Source: Xiphias gladius
Lineage: Eukaryota; Chordata; Actinopteri; Istiophoriformes; Xiphiidae
Length of the DNA stretch: 64,000 nucleotides
Assembly (NCBI RefSeq): GCF_016859285.1
Contig: NC_053417.1
Location: forward strand, 23,579,206 to 23,643,205
Reading direction: 5' to 3'
The stretch's first letter is position 1. The number at the start of each line of letters is the position of its first letter. Below the pieces are notes generated by a model. It was given only the letters and a program-made list of their open reading frames with translations, was not told the origin of the DNA and ran no database searches. A program made the position numbers and the translations under genes. This document shows positions 1 to 11,800 of this stretch, one piece after another.

Positions 1-108
1 TGTCTGTGTAGCCAAATGCAGGATATATCTTCTTCCCCTGTGGCACAGAGCATTATTGTTGTCCAAAAGCAATTAAACACACATAAATGAGCCACACCAT
101 TTCACTGG

Positions 109-862
109 GTGACATTCATTCATTCATCTTCTGCTGCTAATCCGGGGTTGGGTCGCGTTGGCAACAGATTAAGCAAGGCAGCCAAGACATCCCTCTCCCC
201 AGCAATGTTTTCTAGCTCCTCCTGGAGGATCTCGAAGTGTTCCCAGGCCAGATGAGATATATAATCTCTCCAGCGTGTTCTGGGTCTACCCCGGGTCTCC
301 CATTGGTTGGACGTGGAAGGCGCCCAGGAGGCATCCTGATCAGTTGCTCAAACCACCTCAGCTGGATGCTTTCAGTGCGAAGGAGCAGCGGCTCTACGCT
401 GAGATCGCCGCGGATGTCCTAGCTCCTTACCCTATCACTAAGACTGAGCCCAGCCTCCCCGCAGCGGAAACTAAGTTCAGCCACTTTTATCCGCAACTTG
501 ATTCTTTCAGTCACTTTCAACAACTTTTCAACATAGATCAACTGGTAAATCGAAATTTCTGCCTTTCGGCTCAGCTCCCTCTTCACAAAAACAGTCTGGA
601 ACAACGCCCATTTACTGGTGGCGGCGCGCCGATTCGCCCATCAATCTCCCGTTCCATCCTACCCTCAAGACTCAGAGATACTTAAACTCCCTCACTTGGG
701 GCAGACACACTGTCCCAGCACGAAGGGAGAAATCCACCATTTTCTGGCAGAGAACCATGGCCTCAGACTTGAATGTGCTTACACTCATCCCAGCCGCTTC
801 ACACTTGGCTGCAAACCGCCCCAGTGCACGCTTAAGGTCACAGTCTGATGAAGCCAACATCG
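109..862 (-). mobile_element. 3' fragment of a non-LTR retrotransposon (LINE), broken reverse transcriptase
   Basis: Read on the minus strand, this stretch encodes the C-terminal part of a fish LINE reverse transcriptase in several frames broken by stops and shifts. Recognisable pieces are LASSDCDLKRALGRFAAKCE (near 860-795), KSEAMVLCQK, RELSRKAEISIYQ (near 580) and, near 330-230, a degraded form of the arginine/glycine-rich segment that ends in a TRWRDY-like motif. The 5' end is cut just after where the catalytic FADD motif would lie, which is usual 5' truncation. The 3' end at about 109-130 has a short GAAT repeat tail on the minus strand. The copy is dead. It ends about 42 bases before the first visible adrm1 splice acceptor. 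I do not assign a clade. Confidence 0.8.
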
Positions 863-904
863 GGCTGGGGTGTATTGTGAGCTGTTTTCTGTTTCTGATC
901 CCAG

Positions 905-2878
905 GAGCCAAAGACTGACAAGGATGAAGAGTATTGCCGCAAAGTGAACGAGTATCTGAACAACCCGCCCATGCCTGGTGCTCTTGGTAGCGGCAGCAGT
1001 GGAGGACATGATCTGTCTGCTCTGGGAGGTAAACCATGCTCATATTCCCCTAATCATGCTTTAACTCTGTCATGGGTAAAAAAGAAAAACAGAAAAATGG
1101 CATAGAAAAAGATCAGAAAACAGAATTTCACTCTTACGCTGGGTGTGACATGTTGTCCTCTGTTTTCATGTAAAGGGGAAGGCGGTCTGCAGAGCCTTCT
1201 GGGAAACATGAGCCACAACCAGCTCATGCAGCTGATTGGACCAACTGGACTGGGTGGGATCGGTAGGTATCTTCTTAAATGAGTCCTGAAGCTGCAGTGC
1301 TGACAGTGTGAAAACATGATCCGATATATCAGTTCTTAAGTGAAAAACGTCTCGTTAGATCCTTTTTTCTTCTGATTATCAGGGGGTCTAGGAGCGCTGG
1401 CCGGTCCAGGCTTAGCCAACCTCCTGGGCAGCAGCAGCAGCAGCAGCAGCAGCAGCGTTCCTGCAGCCAGCTCCTCAACAAGGTATATCGTGTATATTCC
1501 AGTTAAATATCAAAAGAAACCCTTTAAATATTCCCTTCAACACTTTTTGTTCAAACACAGCTTATTGGCTATGTACCTCAAATTTTTGAGCCTATTTGCT
1601 TTTTTTTTGTGTGTGTGTGGGGCATATTTTTCTCATCACTGCTGCTAAATAGTCAAACACAGAAGACGAGATGTTGCCAAGAAATATCTGAGGGGCAGCT
1701 ATGACAGACAGGTGGTCGGTGAGCATAAGCATTATCCGCTGCCTAAAGCATGAGGAGTAAACGTTTTAGTGTCAGGACAACAGGGAGAAATCGTCAGTAT
1801 CAACCTTGAAAATAGCAGTTTGAAAAAGTAAATACTGAGCACAAACTCACCTCCCTGGAAGGTGTCTGGAGCTTTTAGCTGAGAGATTCCTGAAGAAACT
1901 GAAAGCTCCAGAAAATTTCCATTAGGTGGATCTGCTGCTGAGGATTTATGTGTTTAAAAAGGGTGAATTTTTTTGGGAAAGAGCAAATACCAGTTTCTCC
2001 CAAAGATTTACGTCTAGGGCTGCAATCAACGGTTTTTTACATTATCGGTTAGTCTACTGATTATTTCCTCAACTCAATGATTAATTAAAGCCCAAGGTGA
2101 TTGCTTTTTTTGTCCAAACAACAGTCCAAAAAATATTTTTTTACTGTCACACAATACAAAGAAAAGCAGCATAATATAATGTTTAGCACTTTTGTTTAAG
2201 AAAAAAATTACTTAAAACTATTCTGCCCAATGCGCACACAGCGCAGTAACTGCAAAGGCAGTGAAGTTAATAAGATAAGGATTTAAGGTTTTAAGGCTGG
2301 AAGACAAATTATAAAACAGATTAAAAGGTTGTAATGCTTTCATTTTAAGTCTTCTCAGGCTAATTATTTCACTCAACATAAATCATTGCCGTAGAACCCA
2401 CACATTAAGGAATCAAGTGTTTGTGTGTGCAAGTTTCTGTCTGTCTGAACACTATTAATATTTATATTGAAATCATTTGAATACATTCACTTACAATTTA
2501 ATACATTTAAGTATGTTATTTAAAGGTAGCTTAAGCATCAGATCACATGAAATTCACTAGAATCAAAAAATTAGATGGCAGATACTGAGATCTGCTAAGC
2601 TAGCTACCTTTAGCAGGAGTTTAGATGTTTTTATTTTCTCTTCTCACTTTAATCAATTTATGTGCTGCCTTATTTAATTATTTGGAACGGCAAACTGAAT
2701 AACCAAACTGTCAGTTCATCAAAATGGATATTTTTTCATTTACAGATAACAACTAGGGCAAAATTTAATAGCTAAACTTGGCTTTGGTTTTAGCTAAGAC
2801 TCGCCACTGCTATCTCACAAGCTAGCTTTCATTTGACATTGTCCTCTGATTTTAGATGTGTAGTAGCTGTGTGCGTGC

Positions 2879-2909
<31 letters not shown>

Positions 2910-2961
2910 TGTGTGGGTGCGAGTGTGTATATATGTGTGTGCTTGCGTGCGTACATATGTG

Positions 2962-3033
<72 letters not shown>

Positions 3034-4171
3034 TTTGTGTATGTGTATATACCAGAGAACAAGATTTACCAGTTGCCTCCTGTGAATAGTTTATATTTGT
3101 AGGGTAGAATTGTCAAAAAGTCTGCCCTACAAATATAAAGTATTCACAAGAGGCAACTGGTAAATCTTGTTCTCTGGTTTGCATTATATCACTGTTGTTC
3201 TCTACAGCCTCATCTACTAAATATATCCAGTTCACTCTTCCTTCTCTGGTGCTGTTGAAATGCATTCCTGCAAATGAAGGAAATAACTGAAGCAGAAGTG
3301 GATTTGGTTCATCACAAAATAACTATAAAAATCACAGGTTGATAGTTTTTATCAGAGCCTCGTGGGAAATTTGATTCAATAACTGTTCAGTGATAGAGAA
3401 GGTGTTTTTTCTCTCTCTCCTCAGTCCGTCCACAGCCGTCACCCCCACCTCTACCTCTACTGCCAGTCGGCTCAGCTCCACCCAGGTGCCCACCACCCCC
3501 ATCACTCCCTCTGCCACCTCAGCAGCCTCCCCCACAGCCACCACCCCCTCCACCCCTGCTGTGTCCTCCCTGGCAGCTGGGGCAGCCAACCCCACGCAGC
3601 CCATCCAGCTGAGAGACCTGCAGAGCATCCTGGCCACCATGAATGTGCCTGCCAGCGGCCAGGGAGGTGAGGCACCGACCATAGAAAATGTAGCCTCAGG
3701 CAGACTAAAAACTATTCTCCTCAGAGCTGAGAATAAACTTAAATAACCACCAAAGGGAAAATGCATAATTAGGCCTAATTGGTGTAATATAAATTAAGTT
3801 ATGCAGGAAATAATTAGCATTGTGAACACAACAGTTTCTGTAATACTGTGTAATTTTAACCTAATAAATTCAGTTTGTTGCAGAAGCAGGATCTCCCTGC
3901 AAACACTGCAGTCTGTTGCAGTTTTGAATTATTTTTATTGTGCCACACTACATGAAGCACAACTCTTCATTCTTCTTGTTTCATTTACACTGTTTATCAC
4001 CATGTCCCTGTGTCGCTTTCAGCTGCAGCAGGCAGCAGTTTTCAGAGAAAAAACTCTGATGTACATTTGTGTAGATATATGTATGTGTATGTATATGTAT
4101 GTATGTATGTATGTATATACTTATGTGTATACGTGGATGTATATACATATATATGGATGTATACATGTATA

Positions 4172-4238
<67 letters not shown>

Positions 4239-6810
4239 GTGTGTGCATGTGTGTGTATGTATGTTTGCCAGAAATTTTGATGACTGTTACAGCAATACTT
4301 GCATTCTCTTATTATATATATGTGTGCACTCCTAAAACTACGTTATTGTTTAAAGCTCTGTGTCTAGAAAAATTGAGATTCTGATTGTACTGATGTTCAT
4401 GAAAATCAAGCTGCCAAGCCTGAAATGGAAAGAAGTGATTTATAACTGTAGGCAACAACATGTGGAGGATATGTTTTTATTCAGACTGACTAGCTTTTGG
4501 TTACCTGTAGTGGACCTCGCCAGTGTCCTGACGCCTGAGATCATGGCTCCAATCCTGGCCAACCCTGAGGTGCAGCAGAGGTTGATGCCCTATCTGCCCT
4601 CTGGAGAGTCCCTCCCTCAGAGCTCAGAGGAGCTCCACAACACACTCAGCTCGCCTCAGTTTCAGCAGGTAACGTGTTCGCCCTTTTCTTCTGTAGTTTC
4701 AAATCACCTTTAACTCAGTATCATTTGAAAATGGATTTCCTCCATATTTCTGGCAAAGTTTGTGTTTTGAATTTGAGTCCTCATATCCTCATTTGCCAAT
4801 ATCCTCAATTCAATTTTTAGAGATAATGTTTTTGGTTTCTAAGTGTTACTATTACTCAAAAATGAGATTAGAGGTCAAATATTATTATAACAGTTCCATC
4901 AAATTAGCCTTGTATTTATAGCTTGTGTCGCCCTTTCAGTCTGTTTATCTGATAAGCACACAAACCACTCTTGGCTCTTTTTTCCAGCCTGGTACAGTGT
5001 TTGACATTAAACATTTTACTCTCTCTCAGCACAAAAATCGCATGTGAAACGCGGGACACTGTATTCTCCTTTGAGCAGAATTCTGCTCATGGTGAGGCCA
5101 CCTTTTGTTGGTATTTTGCCCTTACTCTTGATATTTATCATCTCTCTGCAGGCTATGAGCATGTTCAGCAGCGCTCTGGCGTCCGGGCAGTTAGGGCCCT
5201 TAATGAACCAGTTCGGCTTGCCTGCAGAGGCTGTCGATGCCGCTAACAAAGGAGGTCAGTGTTTTACCCACACAAAGCAGAGACACCGTAACCGTATGTT
5301 TCATTGCTAGAAAATTCATTGTTTCTTTATATCTACACAGTAGATGCAATGCACTGAGAATACTGAAATGTTACGGTGACATTACTTTATCAGAGATGGA
5401 ACATTACATTTACTTTAGTGTTGTACTTCAGTACAATTTTGAGGTACTTGTATTTTACTTTGGACTTCTTAATACTTCACCAGACGTCAAGGGGAGATAT
5501 TGTGATTTTTAATGCACTACATTTATTTGACTGTTTTAGTTGCTAGTTACTTTGCCGATTAAGATTTTACACGCAGAACATTTGATCATATATAATAAAT
5601 TCTTACACACTAATGCACCAGTTTTAATTACTGAAATATAAGACATAACAAAGCACTGATAAGGGCAATTTTTTTTGCTCAAGAAGTACTTTCACTTTAA
5701 CACTTTAAGTACATTTTGCAGATACTTTGATGTACTTTTACCTGTAGTGGAGTATTTTCGACATTGTGGTTTTACTATTTTACTTAAGTACAGGATCTGA
5801 ATACTTTTTCCACCACAGCTTTTAATGGCTGACCAAGGTCAGAACACAACTGGGGATGACGGACAAAGGGTGGCGACCCCTTAGGTTGACTCAACTTTCT
5901 TGAAAGTATGAATTGAGTATGAGGTTTCAACACCTCAGTGTCTCAGAGAGACTGAACCGGAACCGGAGTCTCAGATTTTAGGCTTTTGTTTAACTAGGTA
6001 GACTCCGCAAGTCTGTTGAGTGCTATATGTTCTGAAACAATTAATTTGATAAGGAAATCAGAAATATTTCGGCGACAAGTAATTTTTCAAGCAAAAATGA
6101 CAAAATGTTATTGGTTCCAGCTTCTCAAATATGAGACTTTGCTGTTTTTGTTTCATATCATTGTAAACTGAAATATCTTTAGGTTTAGGACTGTTGGTTG
6201 GACAAAATCATTTTATGTAACAAAAAACCAAGGGTGAATACAGTGATCCCTTACTATATTGTACTGATGTTTTATAAACTTTAAAGGATAAGTCTGGTGT
6301 TATTCCATATTTTTCATATTTTATTGTCAATGCATCCCATGAAAAGGCCAAAACCAACAATGTATCGGCCCCTGTCTGTGGTTCTCAGCCCTAACCCCAT
6401 TGATTCCAACTGACGACATAAATCTTTAAAAAACAGCTAACAAATATATAGTTTCAGGTTTTTAAAAAAGGCTATATTCTTCCCTGGTTTTTTAGCAAAC
6501 ATTGCTCAAACAGGAGTAAATGTTGGGAACTATTTTCACTATTTTAAATACATGTCAGTCGGATCAGTCCATTGTTGGGATTTGTTGACAGTAAGAAAAA
6601 TATAGAAAATCAGCTTTATCCTTTTAATGATTAATTGGAAGAATAAATAATATTGAAGACAGTCGTTATTTGCAACCCAAACTTCTGGACGTTTTTGTCT
6701 TTGCAGATGTGGAGGCTTTTGCCAAAGCCATGGAGACGGAGACAAAGTCAGACCAGGACGGAGACTCCAAAGACAAGAAAGATGACGATGAAGACATGAG
6801 TTTGGACTAA
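905..6810 (+). CDS. adrm1: Proteasomal ubiquitin receptor ADRM1/Rpn13, C-terminal seven exons (5' partial)
   Basis: ADRM1 is the Rpn13 subunit of the 26S proteasome 19S cap; it binds ubiquitin and Rpn2 through an N-terminal Pru domain and recruits the deubiquitinase UCH37/UCHL5 through its C-terminal DEUBAD domain. Coding exons read as 905-1028, 1176-1262, 1383-1482, 3425-3666, 4511-4668, 5152-5254 and 6707-6810 (TAA). All have AG/GT borders and keep frame, giving 305 codons plus stop. Family landmarks are [36 protein letters not shown], a long Ser/Thr/Pro/Ala linker, the block [14 protein letters not shown], then [19 protein letters not shown] and [19 protein letters not shown] of DEUBAD, and an acidic tail ending DEDMSLD. 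The Pru exons are upstream of the window. The linker holds nine consecutive AGC serine codons. Converges on cables2. Confidence 0.96.
1430..1456 (+). repeat. adrm1: (AGC)9 polyserine codon repeat in adrm1
   Basis: Nine perfect AGC codons in the adrm1 linker exon encode nine serines after LLG. Mammalian ADRM1 also has a serine-rich run here, so the tract is expected in kind, but the pure trinucleotide array is prone to length change. Confidence 0.9.
2015..2210 (+). repeat. Dispersed fish repeat, AGGGCTGCA family, copy 1
   Basis: Begins AGGGCTGCAATCAACG and continues with the ATTATCGGTTAGTCTACTG- and GATTATTTCCTC-type stretch shared with copies near 6040, 14475, 20867, 28260 and 44908. It is a non-coding interspersed element inside the third visible adrm1 intron. 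The edges are approximate. Confidence 0.6.
2873..3046. repeat. Interrupted (GT)n microsatellite
   Basis: About 170 bases of GT/GC/GTAT dinucleotide-type repeat with a long uninterrupted GT run at the right end. Long open frames here are repeat artefacts. It directly abuts the hairpin at 3051. Confidence 0.95.
3051..3178. repeat. Near-perfect 56-bp inverted repeat (hairpin)
   Basis: The left arm 3051-3106 starts ACCAGAGAACAAGATTTACC and the right arm 3123-3178 is its reverse complement with three mismatches that I count (at 3080, 3089 and 3105). The spacer is 16 bases. It lies in the adrm1 intron between coding exons 1383-1482 and 3425-3666 and would fold into a long hairpin in the pre-mRNA. 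It has no coding content. Confidence 0.93.
4076..4262. repeat. Compound GTAT / GT / AT microsatellite
   Basis: TATG/TGTA tetranucleotide repeats run into a pure GT run and then an AT run. Located in the adrm1 intron before exon 4511. Confidence 0.9.
5380..5818 (-). mobile_element. Small hAT-like non-autonomous element
   Basis: A stretch rich in GTACTTTTACTT-like words that ends with CTGAATACTTTTTCCACCAC, the terminus of a very common fish non-autonomous DNA element. Related ends occur at 27266 and around 43032-43785. Lies in the last adrm1 intron. The left edge is uncertain, and the superfamily is assigned from memory of the terminus. Confidence 0.5.
6040..6240. repeat. Dispersed fish repeat, AGGGCTGCA family, degraded copy 2
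   Basis: Contains GGTTCCAGCTTCTCAAATAT, shared with GGTACCAGCTTCTCAAATGT in the copy at 44908. Partial and degraded; edges approximate. Confidence 0.5.
6285..6480. repeat. Dispersed fish repeat (GGATAAGTCTGGTGTTATTC type)
   Basis: Contains AAGGATAAGTCTGGTGTTAT, GGCCAAAACCAACAATGTAT and CTAACCCCATTGATTCC, words I recognise from a widespread fish interspersed repeat. Non-coding, within the last adrm1 intron. Edges are estimated. Confidence 0.5.
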
Positions 6811-7080
6811 GAACTCTTGACATTATTATTTAATGTATTTATTTAGCTGCTTCTGCTGTTTTATTACTATTACACATTAAGGAATGTGGTTAATATAGAA
6901 GAAACTGTGACTAAGACTCCCTCTCAGCTGATAGTGCTGTGTTCATCCTGCGACAGTGTGTTAATTTAATATATACTGATTTATCTGAATGAACATGTAT
7001 TCTTCCTGCATGTCAGCTAGTATCCCATGCTGTCCTAACACAAGGGAACAGTAAAGTGATGAGAAACACACTCGTCTGTT
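6811..7080 (+). other. adrm1: adrm1 3' untranslated region (extent inferred)
   Basis: AT-rich sequence after the adrm1 stop. There is no canonical AATAAA on the plus strand close by; a variant AGTAAA at about 7049-7054 could be the cleavage signal. The end point is a guess. Confidence 0.35.
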
Positions 7081-7959
7081 CTGTTTATTTTCCAGCCAAG
7101 TCTACAGTAGACTTTATCTAGGATCTGTGTCGCCCTGGAGGGATAAAAACTGCTGTATAAACACTAAATTATCAATGGTTGACTTGAAAAAAACAAACTC
7201 AAACTCCCATGTCTTTTCAGTGTCTGAAAATATATTTAGAAAAAAAAATCACTTCACAATATGAAAACAACAATGAATACTTAGTAATTTGACATCAACC
7301 GTACAGATACATTTTCTGCAGTGACACAACTCTATTTGAATTTGTATTGTGACACATTTTTCAACACTGCGGACACACAGAAAACTGAATCACCATCTTG
7401 TGACTATAAAGACTGTCCAGTAAGTGTTTGTGATTATCTTTCCCAGACAAGAACAATCTCAACATTTAAAGATCTCTACAGCAGCAAGACAAAGAAATGT
7501 CAACGCTAAATATCACTTATGATAAGATGGTTAACCGTTTCACTGGCACTGTAGTTTCAGGCACTTTTTTTTTTTTTCCTGTTATTACTCCACCTAATGG
7601 CACAAAAATCTGAAGAATTACAACACAAGACGTACTGCAGTCAGGTTAATACCGTCTGGTATTTGCCCAAGCAAATCCATTCACGTCCATTCATATACTT
7701 CACATTAAAACGACTGGATTTCCCGTTCCATCAAAGCACTAGTTACCTAAGTTACCTTACACTGGCTTGCAATGGAGAGCAGGTGTTTTTAGCGATGATA
7801 GCTACGGTAACAACTTTTAAACTTTTCTTTGGGTTAGATTTTATGAGCCATTCAAAGATATGCGAAAGCAAAATTCCTGAGAACTGAAAAATACGACAAC
7901 TATTGAGGAATAAATTCCATTGCATTTAACAAAAACATATCCCTGGGTAATGACATAAG

Positions 7960-7990
<31 letters not shown>

Positions 7991-8873
7991 AAACAAAACA
8001 AAACACCTTTACCATAAATACTATGCCTCCATATCCTGTTCCCTTGCATGTGACACCACAGACACTGTATATTTGCAGTTTTTCAACCATCATCAACAGT
8101 CTCAACACAGAGCTGCCACATAAATATTCTTTCTATTCAAGAACAAGATAAATGAATGAATGCAGCTGGACTGTGGTGGGACATACCGTACAAAAGAAAC
8201 AAATTCAAGGCCACTTCCTTCTCTTAAAAGACGAAAAATTAAAACCAGGTTTCACACCCACAATCTACAGTTTCATGTTTAAGTCTAATGGCTAAATATT
8301 TCAATGTCACAGTGGGTTTAAAAGGCATTTACAAAATCAACAGTGTGGATTGTAATTTGTAATAAATACTATACAGGCTGTATAGTAATGAGAAAGGTGC
8401 AAGTGAAGAGTTTTCCCACAAACACAAACATCACAGCAATTCATTTTAACAGAGATGAAGATTACTAGGACGTACCAAAAAATGGGTCACGAGGAAAACC
8501 AAAATAAAAGCACAAGTAATGTGCTCATTGAACATCTCTAACATAGAGCTCATAACTGGATCAACATCAGAACGTCACACGTACAAACGCTTAAAAAGAC
8601 ACTCAGATAGACACACATGCCATCAAGTCTTAAATATTTGCCAACGAGTGTAAACTGGTTATTCTTTAGATACAGTGAGTGGCTTGAGCCATGACTGACA
8701 GGAAATAAATAGTACCAGAATTATTATTTTCACACACATAACAGCTTATAAACTGGTCAATCCACCACCCACACACCCACACCCACAGTTCTGATTGAAA
8801 AATGACTTAGCCACACATAAATGCTGGTGTTATTAATGAAACCAGCGGAGTGTCAATCATCACCACATCCCGT
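7081..8873. other. Spacer between converging adrm1 and cables2, probably mostly cables2 3' UTR
   Basis: I see no conserved coding sequence here. The stretch is AT-rich with short poly-A/T runs (7567, 7979). The word TTTATT at 7084-7089 reads AATAAA on the minus strand and could be a distal cables2 poly(A) signal, which would make this region a 1.8-kb cables2 3' UTR ending against the adrm1 3' end. That is an inference. Confidence 0.4.
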
Positions 8874-11800
8874 CTAACCCTGCTGCACCAGTCTGCGGTA
8901 GTGTGGCATGACCTTGCTCTCGGGGAGGTAAAGTCCCATCTCCAAGGCAACCAGCACAGGAAACTCCAGGGGAATCAACTCCCTTCTGTTTATACGGAAA
9001 CGCTCCTCCAGCTTCTTCTCATCCACGGGGAGAAAAATAGAGGAAGGGTTTAAAGGGATACATGTTACGATGTGGTTAGAGTCTAAAAATGTTAAAAAGA
9101 TGCAAGTGATCATACTCAGTGAAATATTAAAAGTGTTGAAGTAAGTTCTGGTGTTTCTCTGTCTCTGTTTGATGCTCATGCAGAGTCCGTATCCAATGGA
9201 AATATTTTTTTTGTCAACAGTAAACGTGATTTGTGATACATGGACAGTTGTGAATCAGTTTTTTGTACGCAAAGTTTGAAAGAAATATAAATTCATTGAC
9301 ATTGCGCTAACTGTGGAGGAGCCCACCACAGCTGCATAAATATGAAGTGTAGTGTTTGTCCGATCAGAGCACTGAGGTCACACTTGTATTTTTATTTCCT
9401 TAACATTAGTGTCTCTGACCAAAGTTAACTGTCTAATGTTTAAGTTATTTATGACCAGCAATTTTTAGCAATAGCTACTGAATGTATTTACATTCTATAA
9501 TTACCTCTCTATATAGTAGATTTCAATGTTAGTGGCGGAGTCCGCCACTCAGATTTGCCCTCACACGCACAAGGGATTCACAGGAAATGATTCATGTCTG
9601 TAATACATTTTACCGTTTTGCAATTTTATCTCTGACATCAGCCTCAGTGCTTACCGTTGACTTCCCTCCAGTCATATCAGAGCTAGATTAAGTTACTGCT
9701 GAGGATTACCAAACATTTCCTACTGCTGCTAGTTCACATTAAAAGCATTCAACTGGCAAAACATGGAGTGGCTTTTATTGTGAAGCAGTCACAGGAAATT
9801 CAGTGCATCTGTCAATGAGGGTGGTTGCAGACAAAAAAATGCCATGAAATTTAAGTTGGACTTTAAAACAACATGAGTTTGTTTGACTGATCCGTAAACC
9901 AATATACCAGTTGCCTGTCTTGTGCTCAACCTGTAGTATTGATGAGTAATACAGGGGATAATACAAAACAACAATAATTTTCTATACAACAAAACACAAA
10001 ATATGTGTAAAAAAAAACCAAACAAACAGCCTTTTCTGCTAAAAATTAGCTTGAATCTGTTTACATGGATTTGAAAGTTTGGTTCAGCTGAATTCTCTCG
10101 TCCCTCCCTAACTGATAAAATAGGCAAGACTCTGAGGTCTACTACACCGTAACCACAGGTTTCACTAAATAAACACCACCAAACAGGTGTCACCAATTCA
10201 CCACCTGTGGATTTGGTGATCTTAAGGATTGCAACTGAAAACTGTTTCCTCTCCATATGTAAAGTATACATATGATCAATGTTTAATGGAAACCTTGTTA
10301 AAATTTAAACGTGTGGTTACATTTACACGTCAGTCATCAGCAGCTGAGTTAGAGAAGCTGCTGTTCTCAGTGTGCTATTATGAACACATTAACCAGCTTC
10401 CATAATTCAACTTCTATCCGCACGCTATTTACTAACATGGCGACATTACGTAACTTCTATAACATAATTGTGAAAAACGTGATTCCCAATTGCGACCCTG
10501 AATAATATGAGGTGTTGAAAGCATAATGTTTGGTAAACAAACTGAGCTAAGTACTGCGAGTGTTACAGGTATTTCAACTTTGTCCACACCTCTCTGAAAG
10601 GCTTACAAGTCACCACGTCCTGCTTTGTTTTAGGTTTCTACTCTCTTTAACAGTGAGATCTGTGTGTGTGGAAACTTTACTCACATCAAAGAGCTGTTTA
10701 ACTTCTGACTTCCGCAGATCGCTGCTGATCTTTGCAGCCAGTAGCACGCATGCCGCTGCCACCAGCTTCCTGTTCTGCTTGTTGAGACGACCCTGCAGCA
10801 CCAACTTCTCAAAGTAAACAAAGGCCATCGCTATAGTGACCGGCTGTAAAAAGGACTCTTCACTCACGGCCCGCATTTCCCTCTTCAGGCTGGTGGAGAG
10901 AAGGGAGGACAGTTACTGATCAGTTTTCTAAGAAAGACTGAATTGTGACTTCTTTGAACCAGATTTAAAAACCACAAGGAAAACGTGAGGAGGCACAACA
11001 AGGTTGAACCTTTAAAAGGCTCTTATAGTAAAGTTTTAAAATCAAACTATTTTAGTATATCAGTACCTTCTTATCTTGCTCAGTGTCAGCTTAATGTGTG
11101 GAAACTTCTCCTTGAAAGTCTCATTCATGTCCTTCTTCAGGTCAGATGGTTTCACATACCCAATAACAGTCGTCTGCAGAGATGGAAAAACAAACCAGCA
11201 TGTCAGTACAGAAGTGCCTAAGGTCAACATGAATTATAGCACAACAAAGCTTTACAGTTTTGCTTTCAAACCGTCTCTTTAAAGCTTGATTCAAACACAC
11301 TCAAGCTAAAGGTTACAGTCTTGTGACGTGATCCACTGAGCAGCAATACAATCATGTGAATGGGACATAATGGATGTATTTGTACTCTCTAGTAGGGCTG
11401 GAGGTAGGTTCAGATGTGGAGAACTGCTTCTTTTTACAAGATAATATCAGAACAAATTAAATGGCCCTGTCCCTGATTTCGGAAACCAAGGACAGCCCGT
11501 GTGAGACAATTAGCATGTTAACATGCACTTCAAATCAGGTTACTTACCAGAAAAACCAGGTTACACAGGTAAACAGAACACATTTGAATGCACTGTAGTA
11601 ACCTGGTTATTGTAAATCCATGTACACATTGAGCAGGGCAGTCAGTCAGGGATCACATGAAGAGACAGAAGACACTGAGACAGCCTAAATCCACAGGAGA
11701 ACGGAGGCACGCTCTCAAAGATGCTTGGAACAACCTACCTCCCAAGTGGCTTTAGAAAAACTGTGTGCAAGGGTACTGAGAACTGGTGCTGTTTTAAAGG

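Noticed and set aside
2829-3102. Overlapping open frames of Cys/Val or Thr/His repeats on both strands
   Set aside because: They are translations of the GT/CA microsatellite and have no independent coding signal.
3332-3766. 144-residue open frame on the minus strand
   Set aside because: It is antisense to the adrm1 Ser/Thr/Pro-rich exon; the plus strand matches ADRM1 with correct splice sites.
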